Assembly: GCF_007829335.1 (NCBI RefSeq)
Contig: NZ_VIWO01000002.1
Span: forward strand, 558,001-622,000
Origin: Chitinophaga polysaccharea
GTDB lineage: Bacteria > Bacteroidota > Bacteroidia > Chitinophagales > Chitinophagaceae
Direction: 5' to 3'
Length of the DNA stretch: 64,000 bases
The translations under genes and the position numbers were made by a program. Position 1 is the first letter of the stretch, and each line of letters starts with the position of its first letter. The notes under the pieces were generated by a model that did not search any database, had not been told where the DNA came from, and worked only from the letters and a program-made list of their open reading frames with translations. Positions 49,951 through 59,191 of this stretch are shown here, piece by piece.

Positions 49951-50376
49951 ATGGCCACATTTGAAAGCATATACACAGCACTCGCCACCGTAACGGGTGG
50001 CAGGAACGGACATGTAACATCTTCCGACGGGGTATTGGATATGGGTGTTCGCATGCCAAAGGAAATGGGTGGTAGCGGCGGCGCTTACACCAATCCCGAG
50101 CAACTATTTGCCGCGGGTTATGCCGCTTGTTTCGACAGTGCACTTAACCTGGTGATCAGAACAGAAAAGGTGCGTACCGGTACTACCCAGGTTACTGCGG
50201 CAGTTAGTTTAGGAAAGGATAACGCGGGGCGTTATGGCCTGGCCGTGAAACTGGAAGTAGCCATCCCGGATACTGACCCTGAACTGGCCCAGTCACTGAT
50301 GGAAAAGGCGCACCAGGTATGTCCTTATTCCCAGGCTACCCATGGTAATATAAACGTTGAATTAGCTTTGATATAA
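49951..50376 (+). CDS. ohr: Organic hydroperoxide resistance protein
   Basis: A 141-residue Ohr-type peroxidase of the OsmC superfamily. The two reactive cysteines are in GYAACFDSAL and HQVCPYSQATHGN, and the opening YTALATVTGGRNGHVTSSDG is typical of Ohr. It reduces lipid and organic hydroperoxides with lipoylated proteins in the cytoplasm. It is the first gene of an ohr / DJ-1 / ohrR operon and is directly under an OhrR-type operator. Confidence 0.95.
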   Translation: MATFESIYTALATVTGGRNGHVTSSDGVLDMGVRMPKEMGGSGGAYTNPEQLFAAGYAACFDSALNLVIRTEKVRTGTTQVTAAVSLGKDNAGRYGLAVKLEVAIPDTDPELAQSLMEKAHQVCPYSQATHGNINVELALI

Positions 50377-50386
50377 ACCAGATCAT

Positions 50387-51064
50387 ATGCAGGTACTTAT
50401 TGTATTGACCTCGCACAGCGAGTTAGGCAATACCGGTCATAAGACCGGTTTTTGGGTAGAGGAGTTTGCCGCCCCCTATTATGTGTTGGCAGATGCGGGG
50501 GTAGAGATCACCCTGGCCTCGCCGAAAGGTGGTCAACCGCCGATAGATCCGAAGAGTGAGCTGGCCGAATTTCAAACCGCCGCCACCGAGCGTTTTAAGC
50601 GGGACCCTGCCCTACAGGAAAAGCTGGCGCATACGGTGAAGCTGAATGAAGTGGATGCCGCCGACTATGACGCGGTATTTTATCCCGGCGGCCACGGCCC
50701 ATTATGGGACCTCGCCAATGATCCCAGCTCTATTTCACTGATAGAAACCTTCTATCGTCAAAATAAACCGGTGGCCTTTGTTTGCCATGCTCCCGGAGCA
50801 CTGGTAAAGGTAAAAGGCCCTGATGGCGAGCCGTTGGTAAAAGGTAAGGAAGTAACCGGCTTCAGTAATGCAGAAGAAGAGGCCGTGCAACTCACTACCA
50901 TTGTACCGTTCCTGTTGGAAGATGAATTGAAAAAGTTAGGCGGCTTTTACAGCAAAGGCGCCAACTGGCATCCTTACGCCCTGAAAGACGGCTTATTAAT
51001 TACCGGGCAAAACCCGGCATCTTCTGAAGAAGTGGCTAAAATATTAATTGAAACATTAGCGTAG
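50387..51064 (+). CDS. DJ-1/PfpI family protein (Hsp31-like glyoxalase/chaperone)
   Basis: A 225-residue class I glutamine-amidotransferase-like protein with the catalytic-type cysteine in FVCHAPGAL and the partner His/Glu region GGHGPLWDLANDP. The size and the GPDGEPLVKGKEVTGFSNAEE insertion fit the Hsp31/HchA-YraA-like subgroup, which detoxifies methylglyoxal or repairs glycated proteins. It lies 10 bp after ohr and 24 bp before ohrR, so it is expressed in the same oxidative-stress unit. Confidence 0.9.
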   Translation: MQVLIVLTSHSELGNTGHKTGFWVEEFAAPYYVLADAGVEITLASPKGGQPPIDPKSELAEFQTAATERFKRDPALQEKLAHTVKLNEVDAADYDAVFYPGGHGPLWDLANDPSSISLIETFYRQNKPVAFVCHAPGALVKVKGPDGEPLVKGKEVTGFSNAEEEAVQLTTIVPFLLEDELKKLGGFYSKGANWHPYALKDGLLITGQNPASSEEVAKILIETLA

Positions 51065-51088
51065 CTTTGTGTTGTTAAATCAAGTCAA

Positions 51089-51517
51089 TTGAAACAACTA
51101 AAATTATCCAATCAGCTTTGCTTTTCGTTTTACGCATTATCAAGGCTGGTAACTTCGCATTACCAGCCTTTTTTAAATGCGATAGACCTTACGTATCCCC
51201 AATACCTGGTGATGTTATCGCTATGGGAACATGAAACGTTATCGGTGAAAGCGCTGGGAAAATTGCTGATGCTGGATTCCGGGACCCTCACCCCGTTGTT
51301 AAAGCGACTGGAAAGCAAAAAGCTGATTAAGCGGTCGCGCAGCAAAACGGATGAGCGGATCGTGAATATCCAGTTAACCGCAGCCGGGACGGAGCTGAAA
51401 GCCCGTGCCGCCGATATCCCTGAAAAAATCAGTTGCAGCATGGGATTCACCCCGGAAGAATATCAGACCCTGAAACCTATGATCAACGATATCCTGCAAC
51501 GGAACCAGGAAGCCTAA
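51089..51517 (+). CDS. OhrR-like MarR family regulator
   Basis: A 142-residue MarR-type winged-helix repressor with a TTG start (no ATG is available in this frame). The N-terminal NQLCFSFYALSRLV has the conserved sensing cysteine of OhrR at residue 11. The winged helix is at about 60-100 (LSVKALGKLLMLDSGTLTPLLKRLESKKLIKRSRSKTDERIV). By family knowledge it is a one-Cys or two-Cys OhrR that leaves DNA when oxidised by organic peroxide; the operator in front of ohr is the probable target. Confidence 0.88.
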   Translation: MKQLKLSNQLCFSFYALSRLVTSHYQPFLNAIDLTYPQYLVMLSLWEHETLSVKALGKLLMLDSGTLTPLLKRLESKKLIKRSRSKTDERIVNIQLTAAGTELKARAADIPEKISCSMGFTPEEYQTLKPMINDILQRNQEA

Positions 51518-51626
51518 TCTTTTTTTTGCATAGCTGGCATTTTTTCGCATAATCTATTATCTTTCTTACTGAACCTTATTTTGTACGCGAAAGAATGTTT
51601 TACCCACTTTTAATTATTTCCACGCT

Positions 51627-52985
51627 ATGCACCATTTTAACATCAATCGCCGTCGTTTTTTAAAGGGAGCTACGGCTACTCTCGCACTTTCCGCCATAGG
51701 CGCCAGCGCGCTCGATTTCATTTATCCTGACAAGCCTTTGCGGGTGGCGCTGATCGGCACCGGTTGGTATGGTAAAAGCGACCTATTCCGCCTCATACAG
51801 GTAGCGCCGGTGAAAGTGATTGCATTATGCGATGTTGACAAAAACATGCTGCAGGCCGCTGCCGACATGGTACGCCAGCGACAAGTCTCCCATGAAACGC
51901 CACGGTTGTATACCGACTACCGTAAGCTCCTGTCAGAAAATGAACTGGACATTGTGCTGATAGGAACGCCTGACCACTGGCATGCCCTGCAAACCATTGC
52001 TGCGCTGGAATCTGGCGCAAATGTATATGTACAGAAACCGATCAGCGTAGATGTGATCGAGGGGGAAGCCATGGTAGCCGCTGCCCGCAAATATGGCAAG
52101 GTAGTACAGGTGGGCACCCAACGGAAAAGTACTCCCCACCTGATAGATGCGAAAAAGAATATCGTAGATGCCGGCTTGCTGGGTAAAGTATCCCATGTAG
52201 AAATGTGCTGTTACTATCATATGCGCAATAATGGCAACCCGCCGGTACAGGCGGTACCTGATTATTTTGACTATGAGATGTGGACAGGCCCCGCTCCCCT
52301 GCGGCCTTACGACGGCCTCCCCCACGTACGCTGGTGGCGTACTTTTATGGAATACGGCAATGGCATTATGGGCGATATGTGTATCCATATGTTTGATACG
52401 GTGCGCTGGATGCTGCAACTGGGCTGGCCTAAGCGTATCAGTTCTACCGGCGGTATCTATGTGCAGAAAGAAGGAAAATCGAATATTGCCGATACCCAGT
52501 CAGCCATCTTTGAATACGAGGGATTAAACTGCGTATGGCAGCACCGTACCTGGGGCACGCCGGCAGATCCCAAATACCCATGGGCATTTAAATTATATGG
52601 AGAAAAAGGCACGCTGACTGCCAGCACCATGTCTTACGACTTCATACCTGCCGACAACGGTGCCCCTATTCATAAAGATGTAGTATATGAAAAGGAAAAA
52701 TACCCGGAAGATCTGACCGAACCGGCTATTGAATTAAATGCAGCTCCTGCCACGCGCCTCCATATGCTCAACTTCCTGGGCGCCATCAAAAATGGCGGAC
52801 GCCCCGTAGCAGATATCGAAGAAGGGCATATTTCCACCGCCAGTTGTATTCTCGCCAATATATCCATGCAACTGGGACGCCCGGTTGTTTACAACCCGCA
52901 GCAACGGATTATTACCGGCGATCCGGCTGCCACGGCCTTATTACAACGCCCCTACCGGTCGCCCTGGCAACACCCTTTAGTCTAA
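51627..52985 (+). CDS. Tat-exported Gfo/Idh/MocA family oxidoreductase
   Basis: A 452-residue NAD(P)-dependent oxidoreductase with a twin-arginine signal (NRRRFLKGATATLALSAIG). The Rossmann loop ALIGTGWYGKSDL is at about residues 40-52, followed by a substrate domain with YVQKPISVDVIEGEAMVAAA (the conserved Lys of EKP) and the Asp/His pair in GNGIMGDMCIHMFDTVRWML. Such exported forms are common in Bacteroidota and act on sugars or inositol-type alcohols. The substrate is unknown. It is a single gene. Confidence 0.9.
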   Translation: MHHFNINRRRFLKGATATLALSAIGASALDFIYPDKPLRVALIGTGWYGKSDLFRLIQVAPVKVIALCDVDKNMLQAAADMVRQRQVSHETPRLYTDYRKLLSENELDIVLIGTPDHWHALQTIAALESGANVYVQKPISVDVIEGEAMVAAARKYGKVVQVGTQRKSTPHLIDAKKNIVDAGLLGKVSHVEMCCYYHMRNNGNPPVQAVPDYFDYEMWTGPAPLRPYDGLPHVRWWRTFMEYGNGIMGDMCIHMFDTVRWMLQLGWPKRISSTGGIYVQKEGKSNIADTQSAIFEYEGLNCVWQHRTWGTPADPKYPWAFKLYGEKGTLTASTMSYDFIPADNGAPIHKDVVYEKEKYPEDLTEPAIELNAAPATRLHMLNFLGAIKNGGRPVADIEEGHISTASCILANISMQLGRPVVYNPQQRIITGDPAATALLQRPYRSPWQHPLV

Positions 52986-53002
52986 AAAAAACAACCATAA
53001 AA

Positions 53003-53059
53003 TTATCATGATAAAATATGTTTGATTATCATAAGTACACTTATTATATTTGCACTTAT
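53003..53059 (+). promoter_or_regulatory. Promoter with clustered palindromes upstream of the SRPBCC-MarR operon
   Basis: An exact Bacteroidota promoter, TTTG at 53021-53024, 20 nt, TATATTTG at 53045-53052, is set among dyads: TTATCATGATAA (53003-53014, perfect 12-bp palindrome), ATAAGT-AC-ACTTAT (53031-53044) between the elements, and a further ACTTAT at 53054. These look like operators, probably for the MarR protein in the same operon. Confidence 0.75.
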
Positions 53060-53092
53060 AAAATAATTACTCACGTCAAAAACATTACTATC

Positions 53093-53512
53093 ATGTGGTC
53101 ACAATCCCATACTATCGTTACCAAATCCGCTACCAAAGAACAAATGTGGAAACTTTTTGCCGACGTTAACAACTGGCATACCTGGGATGACGGCATTGAA
53201 TATGCCCGGCTGGACGGAAAATTTGAAAAGGGTAACCATTTCCTGCTCAAACCTAAAAACGGCCCTAAAGTGAAGATTGAGTTGTTTGACATCGTTCCAA
53301 ATAAGAGGTTTGTTGACCTCACCCGCTTCCCATTGGCTAAAATGTACGGTGAGCATACCTTTGAAGAAACACCAGAGGGTCTGAAGATCACCACCACCAT
53401 GACGGTATCCGGCGCCCTTGGATTTTTATGGAAAAAGATAGTGGCACAGGATATTGTGAACGGTTTACCTGCTGATATGGAAAATCAAATCCAGGTAGCG
53501 AGCAAACTATAA
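53093..53512 (+). CDS. SRPBCC family protein
   Basis: From the ATG at 53093 (the frame is open upstream but covers the promoter) a 139-residue START/Bet v1-like protein: an opening TIVTKSATKEQMWKLFADVNNWHTWDDGIEYARLDG, central GNHFLLKPKNGPKVKIELF and a long C-terminal helix (AQDIVNGLPADMENQIQVA). It would have a hydrophobic pocket for a small ligand. Under a strong promoter with palindromes and 23 bp before a MarR gene, it may be the regulated product of that repressor. Confidence 0.85.
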   Translation: MWSQSHTIVTKSATKEQMWKLFADVNNWHTWDDGIEYARLDGKFEKGNHFLLKPKNGPKVKIELFDIVPNKRFVDLTRFPLAKMYGEHTFEETPEGLKITTTMTVSGALGFLWKKIVAQDIVNGLPADMENQIQVASKL

Positions 53513-53535
53513 TTATTTTTGCAAAAAAATGGGCG

Positions 53536-53988
53536 ATGAAGAAAGAAGACAATCCTTTTAGTGTAGCCGAAGCAGAAGAGAGTCCGGGTTTTCTGCTGTG
53601 GCAGGTAACTAGTTTATGGCAGCGGGAAATCCGCAAGGCACTGGAGAAGTATGACCTTACGCATTCGCAGTTCGTTCTGCTGGCCAGTACCATGTGGCTT
53701 ACCCGGCAAAACGAGCCAGTGACACAGATCCTGCTGTCTGCTCACTCCAAGATAGATCCGATGACCACTTCCACAGTGCTGCGCACCCTGCAAACAAAAG
53801 GCCTGCTGGAGAGACGGGAACATGCCACGGATACCAGGGCTAAAACCGTAGCGTTGACGGCCAACGGTGAAAAGATCACCCGGCAAGCTATTAAAGTAGT
53901 AGAGCAATTTGATGCCGATTTCTTTGCCCCCCTGGGTAGCAAGACCAGCGAGTTTAACAAGAAGTTGCGTTTGCTGCTGCAACAGTAA
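53536..53988 (+). CDS. MarR family transcriptional regulator
   Basis: A 150-residue winged-helix regulator. The DNA-binding part is at about 55-100 (VTQILLSAHSKIDPMTTSTVLRTLQTKGLLERREHATDTRAK) with a KDP-like wing. The N-terminal dimer helix starts at WQVTSLWQREIRKAL. It is the second gene of a pair with the SRPBCC protein. It lacks the N-terminal OhrR cysteine, so it would respond to a ligand rather than to peroxide; the ATAAGT/ACTTAT dyads in front of the operon are candidate targets. Confidence 0.9.
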   Translation: MKKEDNPFSVAEAEESPGFLLWQVTSLWQREIRKALEKYDLTHSQFVLLASTMWLTRQNEPVTQILLSAHSKIDPMTTSTVLRTLQTKGLLERREHATDTRAKTVALTANGEKITRQAIKVVEQFDADFFAPLGSKTSEFNKKLRLLLQQ

Positions 53989-54076
53989 TATTTAATATAT
54001 ACTTTGACGTTAGTGACCGGGAATAAAACGGCCCCGATGTACCGGAGCCGCTGAAAAGGGTTTCCTGCATCCCCTC

Positions 54077-55852
54077 CTATTCCCGGATAATTTTCACCTG
54101 GGCAGGCGCTTTGATAGTTGATTGAATTTTCCCGTTTGCCAGGCGCGTATGCTTTACTTTTACCACGCCATAGGGTGTTGGGAAAGTACCTTCTGCAAAC
54201 CTAAGGTCTCCCAGGTGAGGCGCCACCCTGATCACCCGGCAACCGGGTGCTACTACCGAAATACCCAATACGTGCTCCGTTAACCAGGGTGTAGGCCCGG
54301 AAGCCCAGCCATGGCATAAGCTATGGCGCAATCCCTTGTAACAGTAAGCGCCATAATCGCCGTGAATATCTTTCTGGCCCGGCTGCACCAGGGTATCTAT
54401 GCGTGCGGCGCCGGGCAGCCAGTCCATATTAAAATCTTCCCAGAAAGTGGTAGCGCCCAACTTAAGCATAGCGCCCCAGTAGGTGCGGATATCGTTTAGC
54501 CCTCCCTGGTAATCACCCGCTTTGGCTTTTGCCTGGAGCATATAGTAGCCGTAAAACGTGGAGTAATCTTTTACGCCTCCTGCAGATAGCATCTCCCGGT
54601 TAATTTTTTCTGCCGGCACCAAATCGGCCAGTGCCAGCAAAGCGGCGGCCTGCTTGGAGCCATTGGCATCCGGCACATTTCTTTTCAGGCGTGCTATGGC
54701 TGCTTCGCATTGCCGGGCAGTGGCCTCATCTTTCAGCACTTTGCTGAGATCGGCTCCCGCTTTGAGGGTCATGATCATCATGGCCTGCAATCCCGCATGT
54801 ATACCGGGTTTATTTTCACTGGAAGGCCAGTCGAGGAACCTCGTGCCATCGTTCAGGTCTTCGCTGTTGTTGGTATCAATCTTCTTACATAAGTGACCCA
54901 ACAGCCCTTTCAGGTAGCTGGCCTGTTGCTGCAGGTAGGCGCTGTTGCCGGTATGTTGATACCAGTCCCGCTGGATCAGCACCCACCACATGGAATAAGA
55001 TACCATGCCGTTCATGTATTGCGGTATCGGCGTAATATCTCTGGCCAAATCGAGGCTGCGGGGCACCACTTCGTTATACCCAAATACGGCGCTGATCGTA
55101 GATGTTTCGGGGTGCATATCGCCTATCCATACCAGTCGATCGCGTTTAATGCCGTCCCACAGGTAGTCCTGCATATTGAGGTGCACCGTATAGGCGCCGG
55201 TCAGCCATATTTTGTTGAGCAGTTCGTCGCTGCATTTGAACGAGCCCAGGTAAGGCAAGTCGCGATATACGAAGATGGCCCTCACCTCTTTGAGTTGTAG
55301 TTCTGCCTTGTCATCGAGCAGATCTATCCGCACAAAGCGAAAGCCGGTATTGCCTACTTCCAGTTTGCCCAACCAGGGCACTTCTACCACCATGTCTCTT
55401 ACTGCATGATCGTTAGTCGCATTTTTCGATGGTTCTATGTCACTCATGGCTTCACTCACCGATTCGCCAAAGCGCACCCGCAGTTTTATAGGTTTCCCGC
55501 TTTTATACATGCCGGTTACCAGTTGCAGGCCGCCGTGGAGTTCCTTTCCAAAATCAAACAGGATGGCCGGATGGGCGGTGACACTGCTTTTCAGCACACA
55601 CATATTTTGATTAGCCAGGTCGGCCTGGCCATTACCCGGCAACAGGAAGCGGGCCGCATTGCTAATGCTGGCGCCGTCAGCGTTGGGCGTTTGCCAAGTA
55701 ATTTTTTCCGGAGACAAGTAACGCCGTACGGTGGCGGTGGTTTGTACCGTTGCCATGCGGCTGCTGTCAAATACGGGCGGCAGCTGTGCCCGGAGGGTGT
55801 TTACCCATAATAACAAGGCGCTGAACGACGCCAGCCAGGTGCTTATTTTCAT
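54077..55852 (-). CDS. Secreted alpha-L-rhamnosidase-like glycoside hydrolase (GH78)
   Basis: A 591-residue exported protein with signal MKISTWLASFSALLLWVNTLRAQ. The middle part (LWDGIKRDRLVWIGDMHPETSTISAVFG, then QRDWYQHTGN) has the acidic general-acid region of family GH78, and the C-terminal ends with the beta-sandwich typical of rhamnosidases. It lacks the extra N-terminal modules of full-length GH78, so it is on the short side. It is the last gene of the rhamnose run and would remove terminal L-rhamnose outside the cytoplasm. Confidence 0.85.
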   Translation of the reverse strand: MKISTWLASFSALLLWVNTLRAQLPPVFDSSRMATVQTTATVRRYLSPEKITWQTPNADGASISNAARFLLPGNGQADLANQNMCVLKSSVTAHPAILFDFGKELHGGLQLVTGMYKSGKPIKLRVRFGESVSEAMSDIEPSKNATNDHAVRDMVVEVPWLGKLEVGNTGFRFVRIDLLDDKAELQLKEVRAIFVYRDLPYLGSFKCSDELLNKIWLTGAYTVHLNMQDYLWDGIKRDRLVWIGDMHPETSTISAVFGYNEVVPRSLDLARDITPIPQYMNGMVSYSMWWVLIQRDWYQHTGNSAYLQQQASYLKGLLGHLCKKIDTNNSEDLNDGTRFLDWPSSENKPGIHAGLQAMMIMTLKAGADLSKVLKDEATARQCEAAIARLKRNVPDANGSKQAAALLALADLVPAEKINREMLSAGGVKDYSTFYGYYMLQAKAKAGDYQGGLNDIRTYWGAMLKLGATTFWEDFNMDWLPGAARIDTLVQPGQKDIHGDYGAYCYKGLRHSLCHGWASGPTPWLTEHVLGISVVAPGCRVIRVAPHLGDLRFAEGTFPTPYGVVKVKHTRLANGKIQSTIKAPAQVKIIRE

Positions 55853-55876
55853 GTTGATCTTCCTGTGTTTACTTCA

Positions 55877-58800
55877 TTAATATTTGATGGCTACCAGCTT
55901 CACCGGCCCCAATAAGCCAGCGGGCTGATAAGTAGCCTGCGGCGTATAGGGGTTTACGTTACTCCAGGTTTTACGTGCTTCCGGCGGCAATTTACTGTCG
56001 CCAATCAGCCGGTTTACCCAGGTATTCACCACTTCCACCGTTAATTTATTGACGCCTCTCCTGAGGGCCTGCTGTACATTTACGCGATAGGGCGCAGTCC
56101 ATACGGTTCCCAGCTCGGCGCCATTCAGTTTTACTTTGCCCATTGCGGTTACATTGCCCAGATCAAGGAAAAGAGCAAGGCCCGCTGGTATATCATTTGC
56201 GGTAAAAGTGGTTTCATAAATAGCGGAACCGGAATAATCACGGATTTGTTCATTTTCATGTTTACTCCAGTCGATCAGTTGCTCAAATACTACGGGGTGT
56301 GCCGGTCCCCGCTTTGCTGCGTCGAATTTCACTTTCCAGGCGCCCGTCAATGTTGTGAGCACTACCGGTTCGGGAAAGTTAGTATGCCCGTTACCGTTAT
56401 TAGCCACGGCTTTTCTGAATACTACAAAACCGCTCTCGTAAGGTGCTAACGTTAACGGTACTACGATATGCGACGATTGCATGATAAACTCTGGCAGATC
56501 GCGGATTTCGCCGGAAACGGCATTCCACCATTCCGGCTGACGACCGGTAACGCGAAATGCGGGATGCAACGTAATAGGTTGATCGGATTGGTTGGTTACG
56601 AAGTAAAGGTCGCCCATATCTCCACTGCGGTGTGCATACAACACATTTTCCGGTAGTTGGGCTACATCAGCAGGGAGTTGCAAGATGTTGAGGGCCGCCT
56701 TCATATCCATGCCACTGAGCACCTGCCCTTTACCATATGTGTGACGGACGCTTTGTTCACTCCCCCACAACGCAGTGGCCAGCTGCCGCACCTGTGCATC
56801 AGCAGCAGGGAAATGCTGCAGGCTGGGCGAACGTTTGGGGGCGGGACCCAGGATGGTGGCGCCTTCCTTTACCAGGGCTGCTATCTTCTCCAGTAATTCG
56901 GGCCGCATAGTTTCCAACTGCGGCAGTACCAGCAGGCGATAACTCATACCATCCGGCAACACCAGCTTCCCATCGCGCACCTGGAGCCGGTCCAGGATCA
57001 CTTCTGCGTTGATGTAATCATAGGAATACCCGGCAGGCAGTTCCGGCTCACGGATACCTGTCATTTTAGGGGCATCTTCCCCGATGAAATAAGCAACATC
57101 ATTCACGGCCTTACCTTGTTGTAAAAGGTAATTACATCTCCTGATATAATCTACAAAAGCTTTCCCCTGGTAAAACCAGGTATTCTTCCGGTTAAACTCT
57201 GTCCCGAAACCCGCGTTTACACCGGGTTCGCGATCTTCGTAAGGCTGCGTGATAAATACATGCAACAGGGTATGATTAATTCCTTCTGTGAAGGACCAAT
57301 CGCCCCGGCGCTTGAGCAGTGCCGGATAGCGGACAAAGGCGGCGCCTCCGGCGGTAAAGGATTCTGCGGCTACGCGTGTTTTCCCGTAAATATGCGCCGC
57401 GGAAGAAGCAGCCCTGCACTCAATATTTCCCAGGGTACCTTCATTCCAGAATTCACCGGCCACTTCATCTGATTGCCCTCCGTACTTCAGGAACTCCGAT
57501 GGAAAGCCCCAATGGCCGTAGTTTTCCAGCCATAGTTTCAGCCCATCTTTATGGCTGGCTTTGCGAAGACCGGCCACGTATTTATATGCCACGCGGTCGG
57601 CTATGAGGCGACGCAGGTCCCACAGGAAGCGGTCTGACTGATCGGGGCTACCCACTACCCTGCCAGATAATACCGGCAGCCAGGGCAAGGGATCATAGCC
57701 ATATTGCCGGGCAAAATCTTCGGCCATGTCATCGGTCCAGTTCTGGGAGCCGGTTTCATAGCTATCGGCCACCACCCACTTCAGGGCACTGCGCTCGGCA
57801 GCAGGAATACTTTGGCGGATTTTACCGATAAAGGAATCATAGTGATGCTGCGACCAGCTGTCGCTGATCTTATCTATTTCCAACCCCGTGCCTTCCGGCG
57901 ATGCCGGGGCGTTGGTAACACCGGTTGGTAGCATACCATAGCGTATCACCATCCAGTTACCCGCTGGTACCTGCCAGCGTAGTATACCTTCCGGAGAGAC
58001 ATTTTTTGTCAGGTCCACTACTTTCGCGGGATCTATTACCAGGGCGGCATCTGTTACCGGTGGCTGCTGTGGCCACTGGTATTCGTTCCATAGCGGTAAG
58101 GGAGTCTGGAACATTTTAGCCAGCTGTTTCTCCTCATAACGTTCAATGCGCGGGGCCGACAACAATTTTATTTCCGTCAGCGCCGGCTGGCCATTGCTGA
58201 TGATTAGCCTAAACTGCTTGCCTGTAGCCGCATCAAAGGCAACAGCTACAGGAGCATAAGGCTTAAATCCTACATTGGGCTGGGGGTTACTGCGGTCGAA
58301 GGTAAATGTTTTAACACTACGCCAATTCCCATTTTGCTTTACCTGTAATTCGAAATTTGCCTTCGAAGGTTTAACCGCCGGGTAAATAACCAGGCTGCGG
58401 GCGGTGAAGTCCTGGCTCACTTCCAGGTCAATGCTGATACTGGCGGGTTTGTTACTCCCAGCTATCATGGCTTCATCGGCTATATTTCCATCTACCAGTT
58501 GTTCGATATGCTGATAGCTTGCATTAGAAGTGAGGTGGGGAGTGTGTTTGTTGATATCGTCTTCGTCGGCCGCGGGTACTGGAAAGGCCAGTACGGCTAC
58601 CTGCTGAAAATTGGGCGCAGCGGCGGGGAGCTGCTGTGAGAGCTGTTGAGGTCCTTTGACGGTGATTTCGTTACCTGCCAGGTAGCGCATGGACTGGGAG
58701 GGTTTGATCCAGGGGCCTCCGCTCTGGCTCCAGCCGGGACTGTTGAACATCCCGATATCCAGCCCATTCCTGGAGGCCGTACTAACAGCGGTACGGGTCA

Positions 58801-59089
58801 CCTTCCACCATTCGTCTGAAAAAAGTTTGATCGTTCCATAAGGTACTTCCTCTTTCGCATAACCGATATTTCCAATAAAAGCGCGACCTATCCCTATTTT
58901 CACCATGGCTTCAATATCTTTCTTTACACCTTCCTGCGAGATATTGTCACTCATCCAGTACCAGTACACGCTGGGTTTTATGCTATTGGGAGGCGTGATA
59001 AAACCTTGCTGCAATTGCGCGCTGGCGGCACTCACCAGTCCCAGCAGGCCAACAGCCATCATTGTTCTTTTATAGAGAAAGTAATTCAT
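55877..59089 (-). CDS. Secreted GH106 alpha-L-rhamnosidase
   Basis: A 1070-residue exported hydrolase. The N-terminus reads SVYWYWMSDNISQEGVKKDIEAMVKIGIGRAF, the hallmark of family GH106, followed by GLDIGMFNSPGWSQSGGPWI and a TIM-barrel with GLKLWLENYGHWGFPSEF and a late beta-jelly-roll (VELVVNTWVNRLIG-like end). GH106 enzymes cut rhamnogalacturonan and arabinogalactan-type rhamnosides. It is 24 bp ahead of the GH78-like gene and 102 bp after the esterase, all on the same strand. Confidence 0.92.
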   Translation of the reverse strand: MNYFLYKRTMMAVGLLGLVSAASAQLQQGFITPPNSIKPSVYWYWMSDNISQEGVKKDIEAMVKIGIGRAFIGNIGYAKEEVPYGTIKLFSDEWWKVTRTAVSTASRNGLDIGMFNSPGWSQSGGPWIKPSQSMRYLAGNEITVKGPQQLSQQLPAAAPNFQQVAVLAFPVPAADEDDINKHTPHLTSNASYQHIEQLVDGNIADEAMIAGSNKPASISIDLEVSQDFTARSLVIYPAVKPSKANFELQVKQNGNWRSVKTFTFDRSNPQPNVGFKPYAPVAVAFDAATGKQFRLIISNGQPALTEIKLLSAPRIERYEEKQLAKMFQTPLPLWNEYQWPQQPPVTDAALVIDPAKVVDLTKNVSPEGILRWQVPAGNWMVIRYGMLPTGVTNAPASPEGTGLEIDKISDSWSQHHYDSFIGKIRQSIPAAERSALKWVVADSYETGSQNWTDDMAEDFARQYGYDPLPWLPVLSGRVVGSPDQSDRFLWDLRRLIADRVAYKYVAGLRKASHKDGLKLWLENYGHWGFPSEFLKYGGQSDEVAGEFWNEGTLGNIECRAASSAAHIYGKTRVAAESFTAGGAAFVRYPALLKRRGDWSFTEGINHTLLHVFITQPYEDREPGVNAGFGTEFNRKNTWFYQGKAFVDYIRRCNYLLQQGKAVNDVAYFIGEDAPKMTGIREPELPAGYSYDYINAEVILDRLQVRDGKLVLPDGMSYRLLVLPQLETMRPELLEKIAALVKEGATILGPAPKRSPSLQHFPAADAQVRQLATALWGSEQSVRHTYGKGQVLSGMDMKAALNILQLPADVAQLPENVLYAHRSGDMGDLYFVTNQSDQPITLHPAFRVTGRQPEWWNAVSGEIRDLPEFIMQSSHIVVPLTLAPYESGFVVFRKAVANNGNGHTNFPEPVVLTTLTGAWKVKFDAAKRGPAHPVVFEQLIDWSKHENEQIRDYSGSAIYETTFTANDIPAGLALFLDLGNVTAMGKVKLNGAELGTVWTAPYRVNVQQALRRGVNKLTVEVVNTWVNRLIGDSKLPPEARKTWSNVNPYTPQATYQPAGLLGPVKLVAIKY

Positions 59090-59191
59090 AGTGGAATACG
59101 TTTATACGTTACCGTGATAACAACACCGAATAGTGACCCGTGCCGGCGACCGCACCGGCATACAAGTTATTTCCCAAAATAGAAAAGAGAT

